From assembly GCA_964450715.1 (NCBI GenBank), contig CAYVFC010000013.1, positions 1 to 64,000 on the forward strand: a stretch of DNA of 64,000 nucleotides, in the 5' to 3' direction. The notes under the pieces were generated by a model. The model searched no databases. It was not told the origin of the DNA and saw only the letters and a program-made list of their open reading frames with translations. Numbering within the stretch: position 1 is the stretch's first letter; each line of letters opens with the position of its first letter. Position numbers and translations under genes: made by a program. The stretch comes from CAYVFC01 sp964450715 (GTDB taxonomy: Bacteria > Myxococcota_A > Polyangia > Polyangiales > JAFGIB01). Below are positions 7,437 to 16,063 of this stretch, piece by piece.

Positions 7437-8205
7437 ATGCAAGAACCGAATCCATTCGAACCGTTGATGCCGGTAACCGCTCGTCCCGAGGCGGTCATGA
7501 GTCGGGGCCAGGGGTCGTGGATATGGGACGAGGGCGGCAAGCGCTATCTCGACTTTGTCCAGGGCTGGGCGGTCAACTGCCTGGGCCACGCGCCCCCGCT
7601 GATCCGCGAAGCGCTCGCCGAGCAGTCGGCCCGGCTGCTCAGCGCCAGCCCGGCCCTGCATAACCGGCCGCAGCTTGTGCTGGCCGAGCTGCTCGCCGGA
7701 GAGAGCGGGCTCGGCCGCGTCTTCTTCTGCAACAGCGGCACCGAGGCCAACGAGGGAGCCATCAAGCTCGCCCGCAAATGGGGCCGGGTCCACCGGCAAG
7801 GGGCCTTCGAGATCATCACCGCGCAAAACGCCTTTCACGGTCGCACGCTGGCCTCCATGGCCGCCAGCGGCAAGCCGGGCTGGGACGAGATGTTCCCGCC
7901 CAACCTCCCCTTCGCAGCAGGTGGCAGACAAGGGAAACTACCTGACAGCGGGGCTCGAGCGTCTGGCCTCTCGTCATCGCTGCCCGGAGGCCCGGGGCAA
8001 GGGGCTGCTGGCGGCGCTTCGGCTGCCTCTGGCCAACGCGGAATTCATCCGGGATTTCTGTTTCGAGCGGGGACTCATCCTCAACGCGCCGCGCCAGGAC
8101 CTATTGCGTTTCATGCCCGCCCTGAACGTGACCCGCGAGGAGATCGACGCCATGTTCGCCGGGCTCGACGCGGCGCTGGATCTGACGGCCGGCGCTTCCG
8201 CATAG
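7437..8205 (+). pseudogene. argD: Acetylornithine aminotransferase (argD) with internal deletion and frame change
   Basis: The frame from 7437 gives about 160 residues of a class III PLP aminotransferase, including YLDFVQGWAVNCLGH, VFFCNSGTEANEGAIKLARK and AFHGRTLASMAASGKPGWD. At about 7912-7920 homology jumps to another frame, which continues QQVADKGNYL and ends LLRFMPALNVTREEIDAMF, the normal C-terminus, stopping at 8205. The wording matches acetylornithine transaminase. From memory of the ~390-residue family, about 150 residues are missing between the halves, including the cofactor Asp (DEVQ) and the catalytic Lys (LGKGIGGG). As written, the in-frame product would run out of frame to about 8225 and be inactive. 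A real deletion and an assembly collapse are both possible. The upstream control region is intact. Confidence 0.85.
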
Positions 8206-8507
8206 CGATCCCTCGCCGGCGATAATCGATTGAAAAGCCCGGCGCGTCGGGCACCGGTAAACCGCCGGGGAGCGGCGCGTCGGGCACTGCTCGCCGGTCC
8301 AGTCGTGTCCGCTTCTTGCTCGTATGCGGGCGAGGTATTCCGGCTAAAGTGTAACAATACGCCAGCGGCCTACGGTGATGTTAAAAGAGGTGCCAGCGAG
8401 ACGGTCGACACTCATACCGGCGCAGCCACGGGTTGACGTCGGCGTGCATTTCTCGTATCCCAAAAACCTGGTTTTCCGCTGCAGGGGACCGGGAAGCGGA
8501 GGGGCGA
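8206..8507. other. Gene-free stretch with a 14-bp direct repeat
   Basis: No ORF here looks coding. GGCGCGTCGGGCAC occurs twice, at 8241-8254 and 8274-8287, 33 bases apart. The last 100 bases are less GC-rich (a TAAAGTGTAACAAT stretch) and probably hold the promoter of the histidine kinase, but I cannot assign boxes with confidence. Confidence 0.5.
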
Positions 8508-10310
8508 ATGGCCGATCAGAGCGGGAAGGAGGCGGTGGTTTCCCTCGATCGGGCCGGGCTCGAGCAGGGCATCGGCGAGCTGGAGTCGCTGGTGTGCGGC
8601 CTCCGGCACGAAAGGGAAGCGCTTCAGGAGAAGGAGCAGGTATGGCGCACCATACTGGAGAGCGCGCCGGATATCATCTTCACCATCGATAGCGAGCACA
8701 GGATAAAATATATAAATCGCACGGTACCCGGGTTCACCATCGGCGCGGTGATCGGCACCAGCTTCTACGACTACATCTCCCCCGAGCACCGAGCGGTCTG
8801 CAGAGGCGCGGTCGAGCACGTGTTCCAGACCGGAGAGGCGACCAGCTACGAGACCATCGCGGACGGGCCGCACGGCTCTCGGGTCTGGTACGCCAGCCGG
8901 GTGGGGCCGATCCTGCGCGGGGGAAAGGTGACGGCGGTGACCCACGTCTGCACCGACATCACGCTGCGCAAGCGGACAGAAGCAGAGCTCTGGCGGGCCA
9001 AGGAGCAGGCCGAGGTGGTGAACCAGGAGCTCAGGCGCAGCATCGAGCATGCCAACCGGCTGACGGCGGCGGCGGAGAGGGCCAGCGCGGCCAAGAGCGA
9101 GTTTCTGGCCAGCATGAGCCACGAGGTCCGCAACCCGGTAAACCGCATCATGAACATGGTATCAGTGCTACAAGGCACCGCGCTGAGCGAGGCGCAGAAG
9201 AAGTACACCGAGATGATCAAGGACAGCGCGGACTCCTTACTCGGTCTGGTAAACGACGTGCTCGATCTGTCTGCCATAGAAGCCGGCAAGCTGAATATCG
9301 ATTCCGTCGATTTCGATCTGCTGGCCACCCTGAAGGGGATATTCGACGTGATGGCCATCGAGGCCAGATGTAAGGGGCTCGACTTTTTCTGCTCGCTCGA
9401 TCCGGCCGTGCCTCCGATGGTACGGGGCGATCCGGGCCGCTTGCGTCAGGTGCTGCACAATCTCGCGGATAACGCCATCAAGTTCACCCCCTCCGGGAGC
9501 GTGGCCATCCGGGTGGGCGTGGACCGGTGTTCCGGGCAGCGGGCGGTGCTGCGCTTCACTGTCATCGATACCGGCGCGGGGATCGCCCGAGAGAAACTGG
9601 ACGGAATCTTCGAGCGGTACAACCGGGCCGATGTTTCGCGAAACCGCGAAATCGCCGGCACCGGGCTGGGGCTGGCCATCTCCCGCAAGCTGGTCGAGGG
9701 CATGGGCGGCCAGATAGGGGTCGAGAGCCAGCCCGGAAAGGGCTCCCTCTTCTGGTTCACGGTCGACCTGGAGTGTCGAGCCTCGGAGCGAGAGGTTTCG
9801 TGCCGACACGGGTCGGGCGATGGCGGCGGGCAGAGTGCGCGGCCGCGAGCGGAGCCCGATCGCGGCGAGGACGAGGCGCGTATCCTCTTCGTCGAGGATA
9901 ACGAGAACAACCGCAAGGTGTCCCTCATGCTCCTGCAGAGCTTCGGGTATACCGTGGAGGGGGCGGCCAGCGGCAGGGAGGCGGTCAGCGCCATGCGTTC
10001 GAGGCGTTACGCCCTGGTGCTGATGGACGTGGAGATGCCGGACATGGACGGGTTGGCGGCCACGCGCGTGGTCCGGGATCCGAGTGCGGACGTGCTCGAC
10101 CATTGCGTTCCGATCATCGCGATGACCGCGCACGCCATGAACGGCGATCGAGAGAGATGCCTGCAGGCAGGCATGAACGACTACATCTCCAAGCCCGTGC
10201 AGGTCGAGGAACTGCTGAGTACCATCGATAAGTGGATGCCTTCCGAGAGGATCGAGCGAACGCCGGTGCAGGCCTTTGAACCCCTATCCCAAGGACGGAC
10301 GGGAACGTAG
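8508..10310 (+). CDS. Hybrid sensor histidine kinase (PAS-HisKA-HATPase-REC)
   Basis: 600 residues from the ATG at 8508, preceded by GGAGGGG; a TTG at 8433 is open but lacks a site. Order: N-terminal coiled coil; PAS domain (about 40-150, ILESAPDIIFTIDSEHRIKY); HisKA dimerisation helix with SHEVRNP (phospho-acceptor His205); HATPase_c with NLADNAIKF, DTGAGI and TGLGLAISRKL; a linker; and a receiver domain with phospho-acceptor Asp507 in LMDVEMPDMDG and Lys in ISKPVQ. No transmembrane segment is present, so sensing is cytoplasmic through PAS. The output partner is not adjacent; the protein most likely works in a phosphorelay. Confidence 0.93.
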   Translation: MADQSGKEAVVSLDRAGLEQGIGELESLVCGLRHEREALQEKEQVWRTILESAPDIIFTIDSEHRIKYINRTVPGFTIGAVIGTSFYDYISPEHRAVCRGAVEHVFQTGEATSYETIADGPHGSRVWYASRVGPILRGGKVTAVTHVCTDITLRKRTEAELWRAKEQAEVVNQELRRSIEHANRLTAAAERASAAKSEFLASMSHEVRNPVNRIMNMVSVLQGTALSEAQKKYTEMIKDSADSLLGLVNDVLDLSAIEAGKLNIDSVDFDLLATLKGIFDVMAIEARCKGLDFFCSLDPAVPPMVRGDPGRLRQVLHNLADNAIKFTPSGSVAIRVGVDRCSGQRAVLRFTVIDTGAGIAREKLDGIFERYNRADVSRNREIAGTGLGLAISRKLVEGMGGQIGVESQPGKGSLFWFTVDLECRASEREVSCRHGSGDGGGQSARPRAEPDRGEDEARILFVEDNENNRKVSLMLLQSFGYTVEGAASGREAVSAMRSRRYALVLMDVEMPDMDGLAATRVVRDPSADVLDHCVPIIAMTAHAMNGDRERCLQAGMNDYISKPVQVEELLSTIDKWMPSERIERTPVQAFEPLSQGRTGT

Positions 10311-10318
10311 AGAGGCGA

Positions 10319-12223
10319 CTACCACCCGAGCGAACGGCGAAAGCAGTCCGATCGTTTGCACTCTCGGGCCGCTCGCAGCACCCGGTCCCTCAGGCGGCTA
10401 TCCCCGTTCGCTCTGGCGACCTCGAGCAGGGTGTCGACCGGCGGAGGCTCGCCCGGCAGGTTGACCGCCGCGGCCCTGACCGCGTGCCGCGCGGCGATCA
10501 GGGCCTTGTCCGGCTCTCCCGCGCGGCTCCGGAGCAGCGCGAGCAGGCTCATCTGCTCGGCTCCGACCGGTCGCGCGCCCAGAAAACGTTGGTAAAGATC
10601 GGCCCCCTCCCGAGCGCGGCCCGAGGCGCCATAGAGCTTGGCGAGGGCGGCGTGGGCGTGACCGACCCGGTCGTACGGCAATACGCTGCGCAGAAGCGCT
10701 TCGGCCGCCTGCGGGTTCTCGAAGACGATCTGCTCGGCCAGAACGGCGGCGCAGGTGGCGTGGGTCGGATCGATAGAGATACAACGTTCAAGCCAGCGTC
10801 GCGCCTCTGGCTGCTTTCCCTGCCGGAAGGCCGACCTGGCGGCGAGTAGATGTGCCTCGGCGAAATCGGGATAGACCGCTGCCACGCTGCTCCACAGGGT
10901 TAGCCCATCGGACCAAAACTTGTTGTACAGGTAGGTGTTGGCGCCCAGCGACAGCAGCCAGAGGGAGCCGAGGGCCAGCACCACAGCTCTCAGTCGGGCG
11001 AACTTCCGGGCGATCGCGGCCAGTACCCAGGCTACGGCAAAGGCGATGCCGCCCACCGCGTGAAAAAGATAGCGACCGGCGAAGTATTGCCCGTTGACCG
11101 GAAACAGGAGCACCGGCGCCAGCGGTAGCAGGAAGAGACCGGCGCCGAGCGCAAGCGGGTGCCCGCGCCAGAGAGACCAAACGGAGAAGAACAGGACCAG
11201 GACGAGCAAGAGCAGCCCGCCCGCCGCCTCGAGCGAGAGCAGGCTGGCTTGCATCAGCCCGCCGGGATACAGGGGGGTCAGCGTACCGGGCGCGGCGCCG
11301 ATCCAGAGAAACGCCGCGATCTGCTGTCCCCAGCGCAGCCAGCCCGGCCCGTCGAAGACCCGCCACTGGGAGTCCGGCCGTATCCCCTGGTCCAGGCTCA
11401 GCGTCACCGATACGTAGAGGTAGACCAGCATCGCGACCAGAACGGCCGAGGACAGGTAGAGCGCCGCGCGTTGCTGCAGCGCTTGCAGCCATCGTTCGCG
11501 GCGATGTCGCACCAGGTCCTGTAGGAGGAAGAGAAGCGGAAGCATCACCGAGACGGGCTTGGCGAGCAGCGCCAGCGTCGCGCAGAGCAGCGCGCAGGCC
11601 AGGTAGCCGTGCTGCGCCCCGCGGACGCCCGCCCGGAAACCGGGCCATTTCAGGGCCGCCAACATCGAACCGAGCATCAACGCGCCCGAAAGCACATCTT
11701 TTCGACCGGACAACCAGGTCACCGACTCCACGTGCGCCGGATGCAGGGCGAAGAACAGCGCCGCCGCCAGGGCGACCGGAGCGGCCCAGGGCTGCGGCAG
11801 GCCCAGGCGATTCTCTTCGGCCAGCGATGCCAGCAGGCGTCGCAGCCAGAACCAGAAGAGCAATACGGATGCCAGGTACCAGAGCATCTGCTGCAGGCGG
11901 AAACCCGGGGCGGATAGGCCGAACAGCGCGTAGTCCACAGCGTAGGAGAGGAACTTGAGGGGCATATACTCCTGCAGCCCCGGCCGACGCTCCGGCCGAA
12001 AGAAATCCGGCAAGCTCTGCAGGCTCAGCTCCCTTATCAGCTCGAGCTCGACGATTCCCGATTGATCGTCGAAGTTGATGAAGCCGTGGGATCCGGTTTC
12101 CAGGTAGGGGATCGCGGCCAGAAGTATCAGGGCGAGCGAGGCAGCCAGCCGGTACCTGCCGCTCTCGCCGAGGAGCGCGCGCTGCAGGAGACCGGCCGTC
12201 ACGGGCGATTCATCCTCGAGCAT
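10319..12223 (-). CDS. Polytopic membrane protein with C-terminal TPRs, TMTC/PMT-like
   Basis: 634 residues. About ten transmembrane helices cover residues ~25-440, followed by a soluble C-terminus of TPR-like helical repeats (about 450-620). The N-terminal luminal FINFDDQ with acidic pair and the segment FALHPAHVESVTWLSGRKDVL are hallmarks of the TMTC/DUF1736-like branch of GT-C glycosyltransferases, which transfer a sugar from a lipid carrier to protein. Donor and acceptor are unknown. The stop faces the histidine-kinase stop at 10310 with eight bases between, so the two are convergent. Confidence 0.8.
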   Translation of the reverse strand: MLEDESPVTAGLLQRALLGESGRYRLAASLALILLAAIPYLETGSHGFINFDDQSGIVELELIRELSLQSLPDFFRPERRPGLQEYMPLKFLSYAVDYALFGLSAPGFRLQQMLWYLASVLLFWFWLRRLLASLAEENRLGLPQPWAAPVALAAALFFALHPAHVESVTWLSGRKDVLSGALMLGSMLAALKWPGFRAGVRGAQHGYLACALLCATLALLAKPVSVMLPLLFLLQDLVRHRRERWLQALQQRAALYLSSAVLVAMLVYLYVSVTLSLDQGIRPDSQWRVFDGPGWLRWGQQIAAFLWIGAAPGTLTPLYPGGLMQASLLSLEAAGGLLLLVLVLFFSVWSLWRGHPLALGAGLFLLPLAPVLLFPVNGQYFAGRYLFHAVGGIAFAVAWVLAAIARKFARLRAVVLALGSLWLLSLGANTYLYNKFWSDGLTLWSSVAAVYPDFAEAHLLAARSAFRQGKQPEARRWLERCISIDPTHATCAAVLAEQIVFENPQAAEALLRSVLPYDRVGHAHAALAKLYGASGRAREGADLYQRFLGARPVGAEQMSLLALLRSRAGEPDKALIAARHAVRAAAVNLPGEPPPVDTLLEVARANGDSRLRDRVLRAARECKRSDCFRRSLGW

Positions 12224-12480
12224 CGCTCCCGCCAGCGGGGCTTTGCCCCCGCGATCTCCAGCGGCAGCACCCGCTTGGGACGGGGACGGGCGAAGATCGC
12301 ATAATAGGGGTCATCCGCAGATGCTACCAGAAGAGCCCCATCCGGCGGATCCAGACGGAGCTCACGCTCAGCGCACGGCGTGAAATAACTGCGCAACCGT
12401 TGTACATATACCGGAGGAGAGGGGCGTGCGATTCGTTCGTCTGCTCGAAAAGAGGGATAGAAAAGCGAGGATTCGACTCC
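12199..12480 (-). pseudogene. Possible gene remnant, C-terminal fragment without a start codon
   Basis: The minus frame from 12480 to the TGA at 12199 is free of stops, follows an in-frame TGA at 12481-12483 and has no ATG or GTG; a TTG at 12396 is the only candidate start. Its translation includes ADDPYYAIFARPRPKRVLPL, which looks more like real protein than the Arg-rich noise typical here. It overlaps the start of the 10319-12223 gene by 25 bases. It may be the tail of a lost neighbour or a small gene with a rare start. No family recognised. Confidence 0.3.
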
Positions 12481-12499
12481 TCAAGTGTGGACTTCTGTC

Positions 12500-12530
12500 T
12501 GTGGACTCGAGTCTACACCGTCGCTATTCT
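12500..12530 (+). promoter_or_regulatory. Promoter with palindromic operator before the sigma-54 activator
   Basis: An 18-bp palindrome with one mismatch, TGTGGACTCGAGTCTACA, occupies 12500-12517. It overlaps a -35-like TGGACT (12502-12507), which stands 17 bases from TATTCT (12525-12530). The GTG start at 12537 would then be at or next to the transcript start, fitting the lack of a properly spaced Shine-Dalgarno site. A third half-site TGTGGACT lies at 12486-12493. Binding of a dimeric repressor, possibly the activator itself, is a reasonable inference. Confidence 0.45.
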
Positions 12531-12536
12531 TAAGAG

Positions 12537-13859
12537 GTGAGCTTCCCCCGGTCGACGCAGAACTACCTCGTGCCCGCGGTACGAGAGGTCAAGCGCATAC
12601 TCGTCACGGCCACGGGTGAGCAGGGAACGCAGATGACCCACTGGCTGGAGGAAGGCGTTACCACCTCGGTGGGAAGCTCATCCGACAACGAGCTGGTGCT
12701 GGCCGACCGGCACGTGAGCCGCTACCACCTCGAGCTCAGCGTGAAGGGGCGGGGGGTCGAGGTTCGCGATCTGGGCAGCTTGAACGGCACCTTCCTGGAG
12801 AGCGGCACGCGGCTGGTTCATGCGGTGGTCGAGCCCGGTACGGTGATCCGCCTGGGCAATACGCGGTTGACGCTGCAGCGCGGGGAGGATGCGGAACGGG
12901 TCACGGTCAACGAGCCCGCCTCCATCCCCGGCATGGTCTTCCAGAGCAAGAGCATGCAGGACATAGCGGCGGTGCTACCCAAGCTGGCCTCGTCCAACGT
13001 GAGCTTGCTCATCCGGGGAGAGACCGGCTCGGGAAAGGAGTTGATCGCGCACGCGATTCACGCGCTCGGACCCCGGCGCGAGAAGCCCTTCGTGGTGGTC
13101 GACTGCGGTTCGGTGCCTATGAACCTGGTCGCTTCCGAGCTGTTCGGTCACGAGCGGGGGGCCTTTACCAGTGCGGACAGGCGCCATGTCGGCGCTTTCG
13201 AGCGGGCGGACGGGGGTACCGTCTTTCTAGACGAGGTAGGCGAGCTGCCGGCCGAGGTGCAACCCGCATTGCTGGGAGTGCTGGAGCGCCACCGGTTCCG
13301 GCGCGTGGGTGGGGACCGCGAAATAAAGGTCGACGTCCGAGCCGTGTCGGCCACCAACCGCGACCTGCGCGCCGAGGTCAACACCGGGAGCTTTCGCGCC
13401 GACCTCTACTACCGGCTGGCCGGCGCGCGTATCGCCGTCCCCCCGCTCCGCGAGCGGCCCGAGGACATCGAGCCCCTGGTCAGGCACTTCGCGCGCGAGC
13501 TCACCGGCCAGGAACAGATGCCCTTTGACGATAAAGCCCTGCAATCGCTGCGCGCGCATCGATTTCGGGGCAACGCGCGCGAGCTTCGCAATATCGTGGA
13601 GAGCGCGCTGGCCACGGGCGGATTCACCCTGGACGGCACCTCGTCCATCAACCTTCCCGCGCTTATCTCGCGGGATTCCGAGCGCGAGCTCCGCCCGTAC
13701 AAGATCGAGAAGGCAGAGGTGCTGGAGGTTTTCGAGAGGGATTATCTGATTCGGCTGATAGCCCGTTGCGGGGGGAACAACGTATCGGAGGCTTCGCGGG
13801 TGGCGGGCATCGATCGGGGGCATCTGCTGTCGCTGTTGAAGCGGCAGGGGCTGCGTTAA
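12537..13859 (+). CDS. FHA-domain sigma-54-dependent transcription activator
   Basis: 440 residues. An N-terminal FHA phosphothreonine-binding domain (about 35-115: SVGSSSDNELVLADRHVSRYH, split here as SVGSSSDNEL and VLADRHVSRYH, then DLGSLNGTFLESG) replaces the usual receiver. The AAA+ domain follows (about 130-360) with Walker A GETGSGKE (161-168), Walker B VFLDEVGE and arginine-finger region. The sigma-54-contact loop reads GAFTSA (208-213) instead of GAFTGA. A Fis-like helix-turn-helix closes the protein (VSEASRVAGIDRGHLLSLLK). FHA activators usually read Ser/Thr kinase signals; this window encodes two such kinases near 49-52 kb. A sigma-54-type promoter lies downstream at 14140. Confidence 0.92.
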   Translation: MSFPRSTQNYLVPAVREVKRILVTATGEQGTQMTHWLEEGVTTSVGSSSDNELVLADRHVSRYHLELSVKGRGVEVRDLGSLNGTFLESGTRLVHAVVEPGTVIRLGNTRLTLQRGEDAERVTVNEPASIPGMVFQSKSMQDIAAVLPKLASSNVSLLIRGETGSGKELIAHAIHALGPRREKPFVVVDCGSVPMNLVASELFGHERGAFTSADRRHVGAFERADGGTVFLDEVGELPAEVQPALLGVLERHRFRRVGGDREIKVDVRAVSATNRDLRAEVNTGSFRADLYYRLAGARIAVPPLRERPEDIEPLVRHFARELTGQEQMPFDDKALQSLRAHRFRGNARELRNIVESALATGGFTLDGTSSINLPALISRDSERELRPYKIEKAEVLEVFERDYLIRLIARCGGNNVSEASRVAGIDRGHLLSLLKRQGLR

Positions 13860-14020
13860 CCCCCCCCCCCCTCGTGCCCCCTCCGGGTCACCGGAAGCGC
13901 GCGCGCGAGCCCTTGCGAGGCTTCACTGGGCACTTGTTTGCGAAACGACTCTGACGCGCGGTTCCGGTGACCCCGCGTACGACCGTTTGTAACAGCGAGC
14001 ATAGGGTATAGCGCGCTGAG
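13860..14020. other. Gene-free stretch with a 12-base C tract
   Basis: Twelve consecutive C residues (13860-13871) follow directly after the TAA of the activator gene. The rest has no plausible ORF. The tract is a potential slippage site, but being outside any coding frame it cannot switch a gene by frameshift. Confidence 0.5.
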
Positions 14021-14120
14021 GTGACCGCTCGAAAAGACGCGGCGGCCACCGGTTCTATGAGAGCGCGCGTCCGACCCGATCCGGATAACCGGACATCGCC
14101 GCGTCTTTTCGAGCGGTCAC
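14021..14120. repeat. Perfect 24-bp inverted repeat (100 bp overall)
   Basis: Bases 14021-14044 and 14097-14120 are exact reverse complements (arms start GTGACCGCTCGAAAAGACGC), separated by 52 bases. The right arm ends 19 bases before a sigma-54-type promoter. It could be an upstream activator-binding site for the adjacent activator, a small palindromic mobile element, or a terminator hairpin for the activator gene, although no T tract follows. Confidence 0.85.
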
Positions 14121-14139
14121 TCGCGGACAAGGGGAGGGA

Positions 14140-14155
14140 TGGCACGGGCCGTGCA
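14140..14155 (+). promoter_or_regulatory. Sigma-54-type (-24/-12) promoter
   Basis: TGGCACGGGCCGTGCA matches the consensus TGGCACGNNNNTTGCA at every constrained position but one (G for the first T of the -12 block). GG and GC are 12 bases apart as required. The next gene starts at 14231, about 65 bases beyond the expected transcript start, and an FHA/sigma-54 activator is encoded immediately upstream. Confidence 0.6.
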
Positions 14156-14230
14156 GTACTGGGGGGTGTGGACCTTTGGAGGACGGCGTTTTCGGGCAAG
14201 GGGAGAATCTGGAGTTTCAGCGTGAACGGA

Positions 14231-16048
14231 ATGAGCAAGGTGTATACGGTGTGCAAATTCCGTGAGAGGAAAGCGTGGATCGGAGCGCTTTCTCTTCTGG
14301 GAGCTTTCGCGTTGCTCGGTTGCGTGGAGCGAGCACCGCAAGCGCCGAGGCTCGACGTCGACCTGGTCGGCGGCGCGGCCGGCAGCGGGAGCGAGCCGCT
14401 CCCGGCGCGCGGTTGCAGCCGTCCGGCCGAGGGGTGCCCGTGCCGGAGCGGGCAGCCGGCCGTGTCCTGCGAGCTCGAGCCCGGCCTGGACCAGGCCGGA
14501 CAGACCACCTGCCACGAGGGAACCCGCCAGTGCCGCGACGGCGTCTGGAGCGCCTGCGAGTCGGTCTTCACCTTCCTGGCCGGACCGGCGCACAAGGTGT
14601 CTGCGCTGGTCGATCCGGATTGCCACTCCCCGTGCAACGCTTGCGCCATCAACTGCTACCAGGTGGTCGATCCCCTCGACCCGGTTGAGGGCGGGCTGAC
14701 CATCGACAACTCGAGCTGCCTGAAGTGGGCCTTCGGCGGGGGCATAGAGCTGATAAATAACTACGACCCGCAGTCCGAGGGCAGCGGCTGCTTCGACGAT
14801 CCGCTCCCCGGCGAGCAAGACGCCGGTCTGGACGATGGCGGGCTGGATGACGGCGGGGTGGATCCGGATCCGGATGCCGGCGTTGCGGACGACGGCGGGG
14901 CCGATCCCGATCCGGACGCAGCAGAGCCGGACGCCGCGGAGCCCGAGCAGTGCGCCATCGAACAGTGCCAGGACAAGCTCTATGCCTGCGGCGACTGCCA
15001 GGACAACGACGGCGACGGGCTCACCGACATGGATGATCCCGAGTGTCTGGGGCCTTGCCAGAACGCGGAGGAGACCTTTGCCGGGGAGATCCCGGGAGGC
15101 AATGCCGCGCCCTGCCTGCACGACTGCTACTTCGACCAGGACACCGGCAGCGGCAACGACGACTGCCGCTGGGATCACCGCTGCGACCCCGAGGAGCCGG
15201 AAACCGGCTGCGAGTTCGATCCCGACGTCAATATCGTGGGAACCGGGCTCACCTGCAACGAGCTGGGCGTCGCGCAGTCGCAGGCCTGCGAGGATTTCTG
15301 CGCTCCGCTGACCCCGCCGGGCTGCGACTTTTTCGGCTGTTGCGAGCTTCCCGCCGGTACCGGCAACTACGTCTGGATCGGCTCCGAGGACGAGAACGGC
15401 GATCCCTCCTGCGACAGCGACTCGCTCTTCAATCCCGAACGCTGCCACTCCTGCACTCCGCTGGGCGATCCCTATTTCAAGCCCTGCGGCCCCTGCGAGC
15501 TCTGCGCCGGCATGACCGAGCTTCCGCCCGAGTGCCAGGATCCCGAGCCGGTGCTGGCCGAGGCCGGCAGCTACATTCAGTTCATCACCTTCAACGAGTG
15601 CACCGGCAACCAGAAGCCCGACTGGAGAGACCTACGGTTTGAGGCCCATATCCCAGAGGGAGCCTCGCTGCTTTTCTCCGGCTGCACCATGAGCTCTCTG
15701 GAACAGGGCTGCGCGCCCGAGCTGCTGGCCGAGGTGACGTCGAGCAATGCCTGCGAGACGGCGGAAGATTGCGCCGGTGGTGGCTACTGTGCCGCGGACG
15801 GCCGCTGCCAGCTGCTTACCTCCAGCGCCTGCGAGTCGGACGAACAGTGCCCGGCCGACGCGAGCTGCCTCGCCGGCCTCTGCACCTACCCGGGGCAATC
15901 CGTCGACATGGCCGAGGCCTTGAGCCCGGGGAGCAACTACCTCCCCTATATGGCGGTGCAGATCGAGCTGTTCGCCGGTCCCGGGCAGGACGGCTCGCCG
16001 GTCCTGCGCCAGTGGATGCTCACCTACTCCTGTGTGAATGTCCTGTAG
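14231..16048 (+). CDS. Large Cys-rich lipoprotein with Asp-rich linker
   Basis: 605 residues from the ATG at 14231. The frame is open from 14021, but those 70 codons cover the inverted repeat and promoter and do not look like protein. A signal peptide ends in the lipobox ALLGC. Next come a Cys block with GQTTCHEGTRQCRDGVWSAC, a low-complexity Asp/Gly/Pro stretch (DDGGLDDGGVDPDPDAG), a calcium-loop-like CQDNDGDGLTDMDDPEC, and further Cys-rich modules such as CETAEDCAGGGYCAADGRC and CESDEQCPADASCLAGLC. The pattern is typical of myxobacterial surface lipoproteins held together by disulfides. No catalytic motif seen. Probable sigma-54 control from 14140. Confidence 0.85.
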   Translation: MSKVYTVCKFRERKAWIGALSLLGAFALLGCVERAPQAPRLDVDLVGGAAGSGSEPLPARGCSRPAEGCPCRSGQPAVSCELEPGLDQAGQTTCHEGTRQCRDGVWSACESVFTFLAGPAHKVSALVDPDCHSPCNACAINCYQVVDPLDPVEGGLTIDNSSCLKWAFGGGIELINNYDPQSEGSGCFDDPLPGEQDAGLDDGGLDDGGVDPDPDAGVADDGGADPDPDAAEPDAAEPEQCAIEQCQDKLYACGDCQDNDGDGLTDMDDPECLGPCQNAEETFAGEIPGGNAAPCLHDCYFDQDTGSGNDDCRWDHRCDPEEPETGCEFDPDVNIVGTGLTCNELGVAQSQACEDFCAPLTPPGCDFFGCCELPAGTGNYVWIGSEDENGDPSCDSDSLFNPERCHSCTPLGDPYFKPCGPCELCAGMTELPPECQDPEPVLAEAGSYIQFITFNECTGNQKPDWRDLRFEAHIPEGASLLFSGCTMSSLEQGCAPELLAEVTSSNACETAEDCAGGGYCAADGRCQLLTSSACESDEQCPADASCLAGLCTYPGQSVDMAEALSPGSNYLPYMAVQIELFAGPGQDGSPVLRQWMLTYSCVNVL

Positions 16049-16063
16049 CGACTGCGATGGCTT

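Noticed and set aside
12466..12481. GAGGATTCGACTCCTC, resembling a tRNA T-arm
   Set aside because: The loop is six bases, not seven, and no acceptor, D or anticodon arms are nearby.
13860..13871. Poly-C tract as a phase-variation switch
   Set aside because: It lies after the stop codon of the activator and before any promoter element, so length changes would not shift a reading frame.
14021..14230. N-terminal extension of the Cys-rich lipoprotein back to the GTG at 14021
   Set aside because: It would translate an inverted repeat and a sigma-54 promoter, has no ribosome site, and the lipoprotein signal starts naturally at the ATG at 14231.
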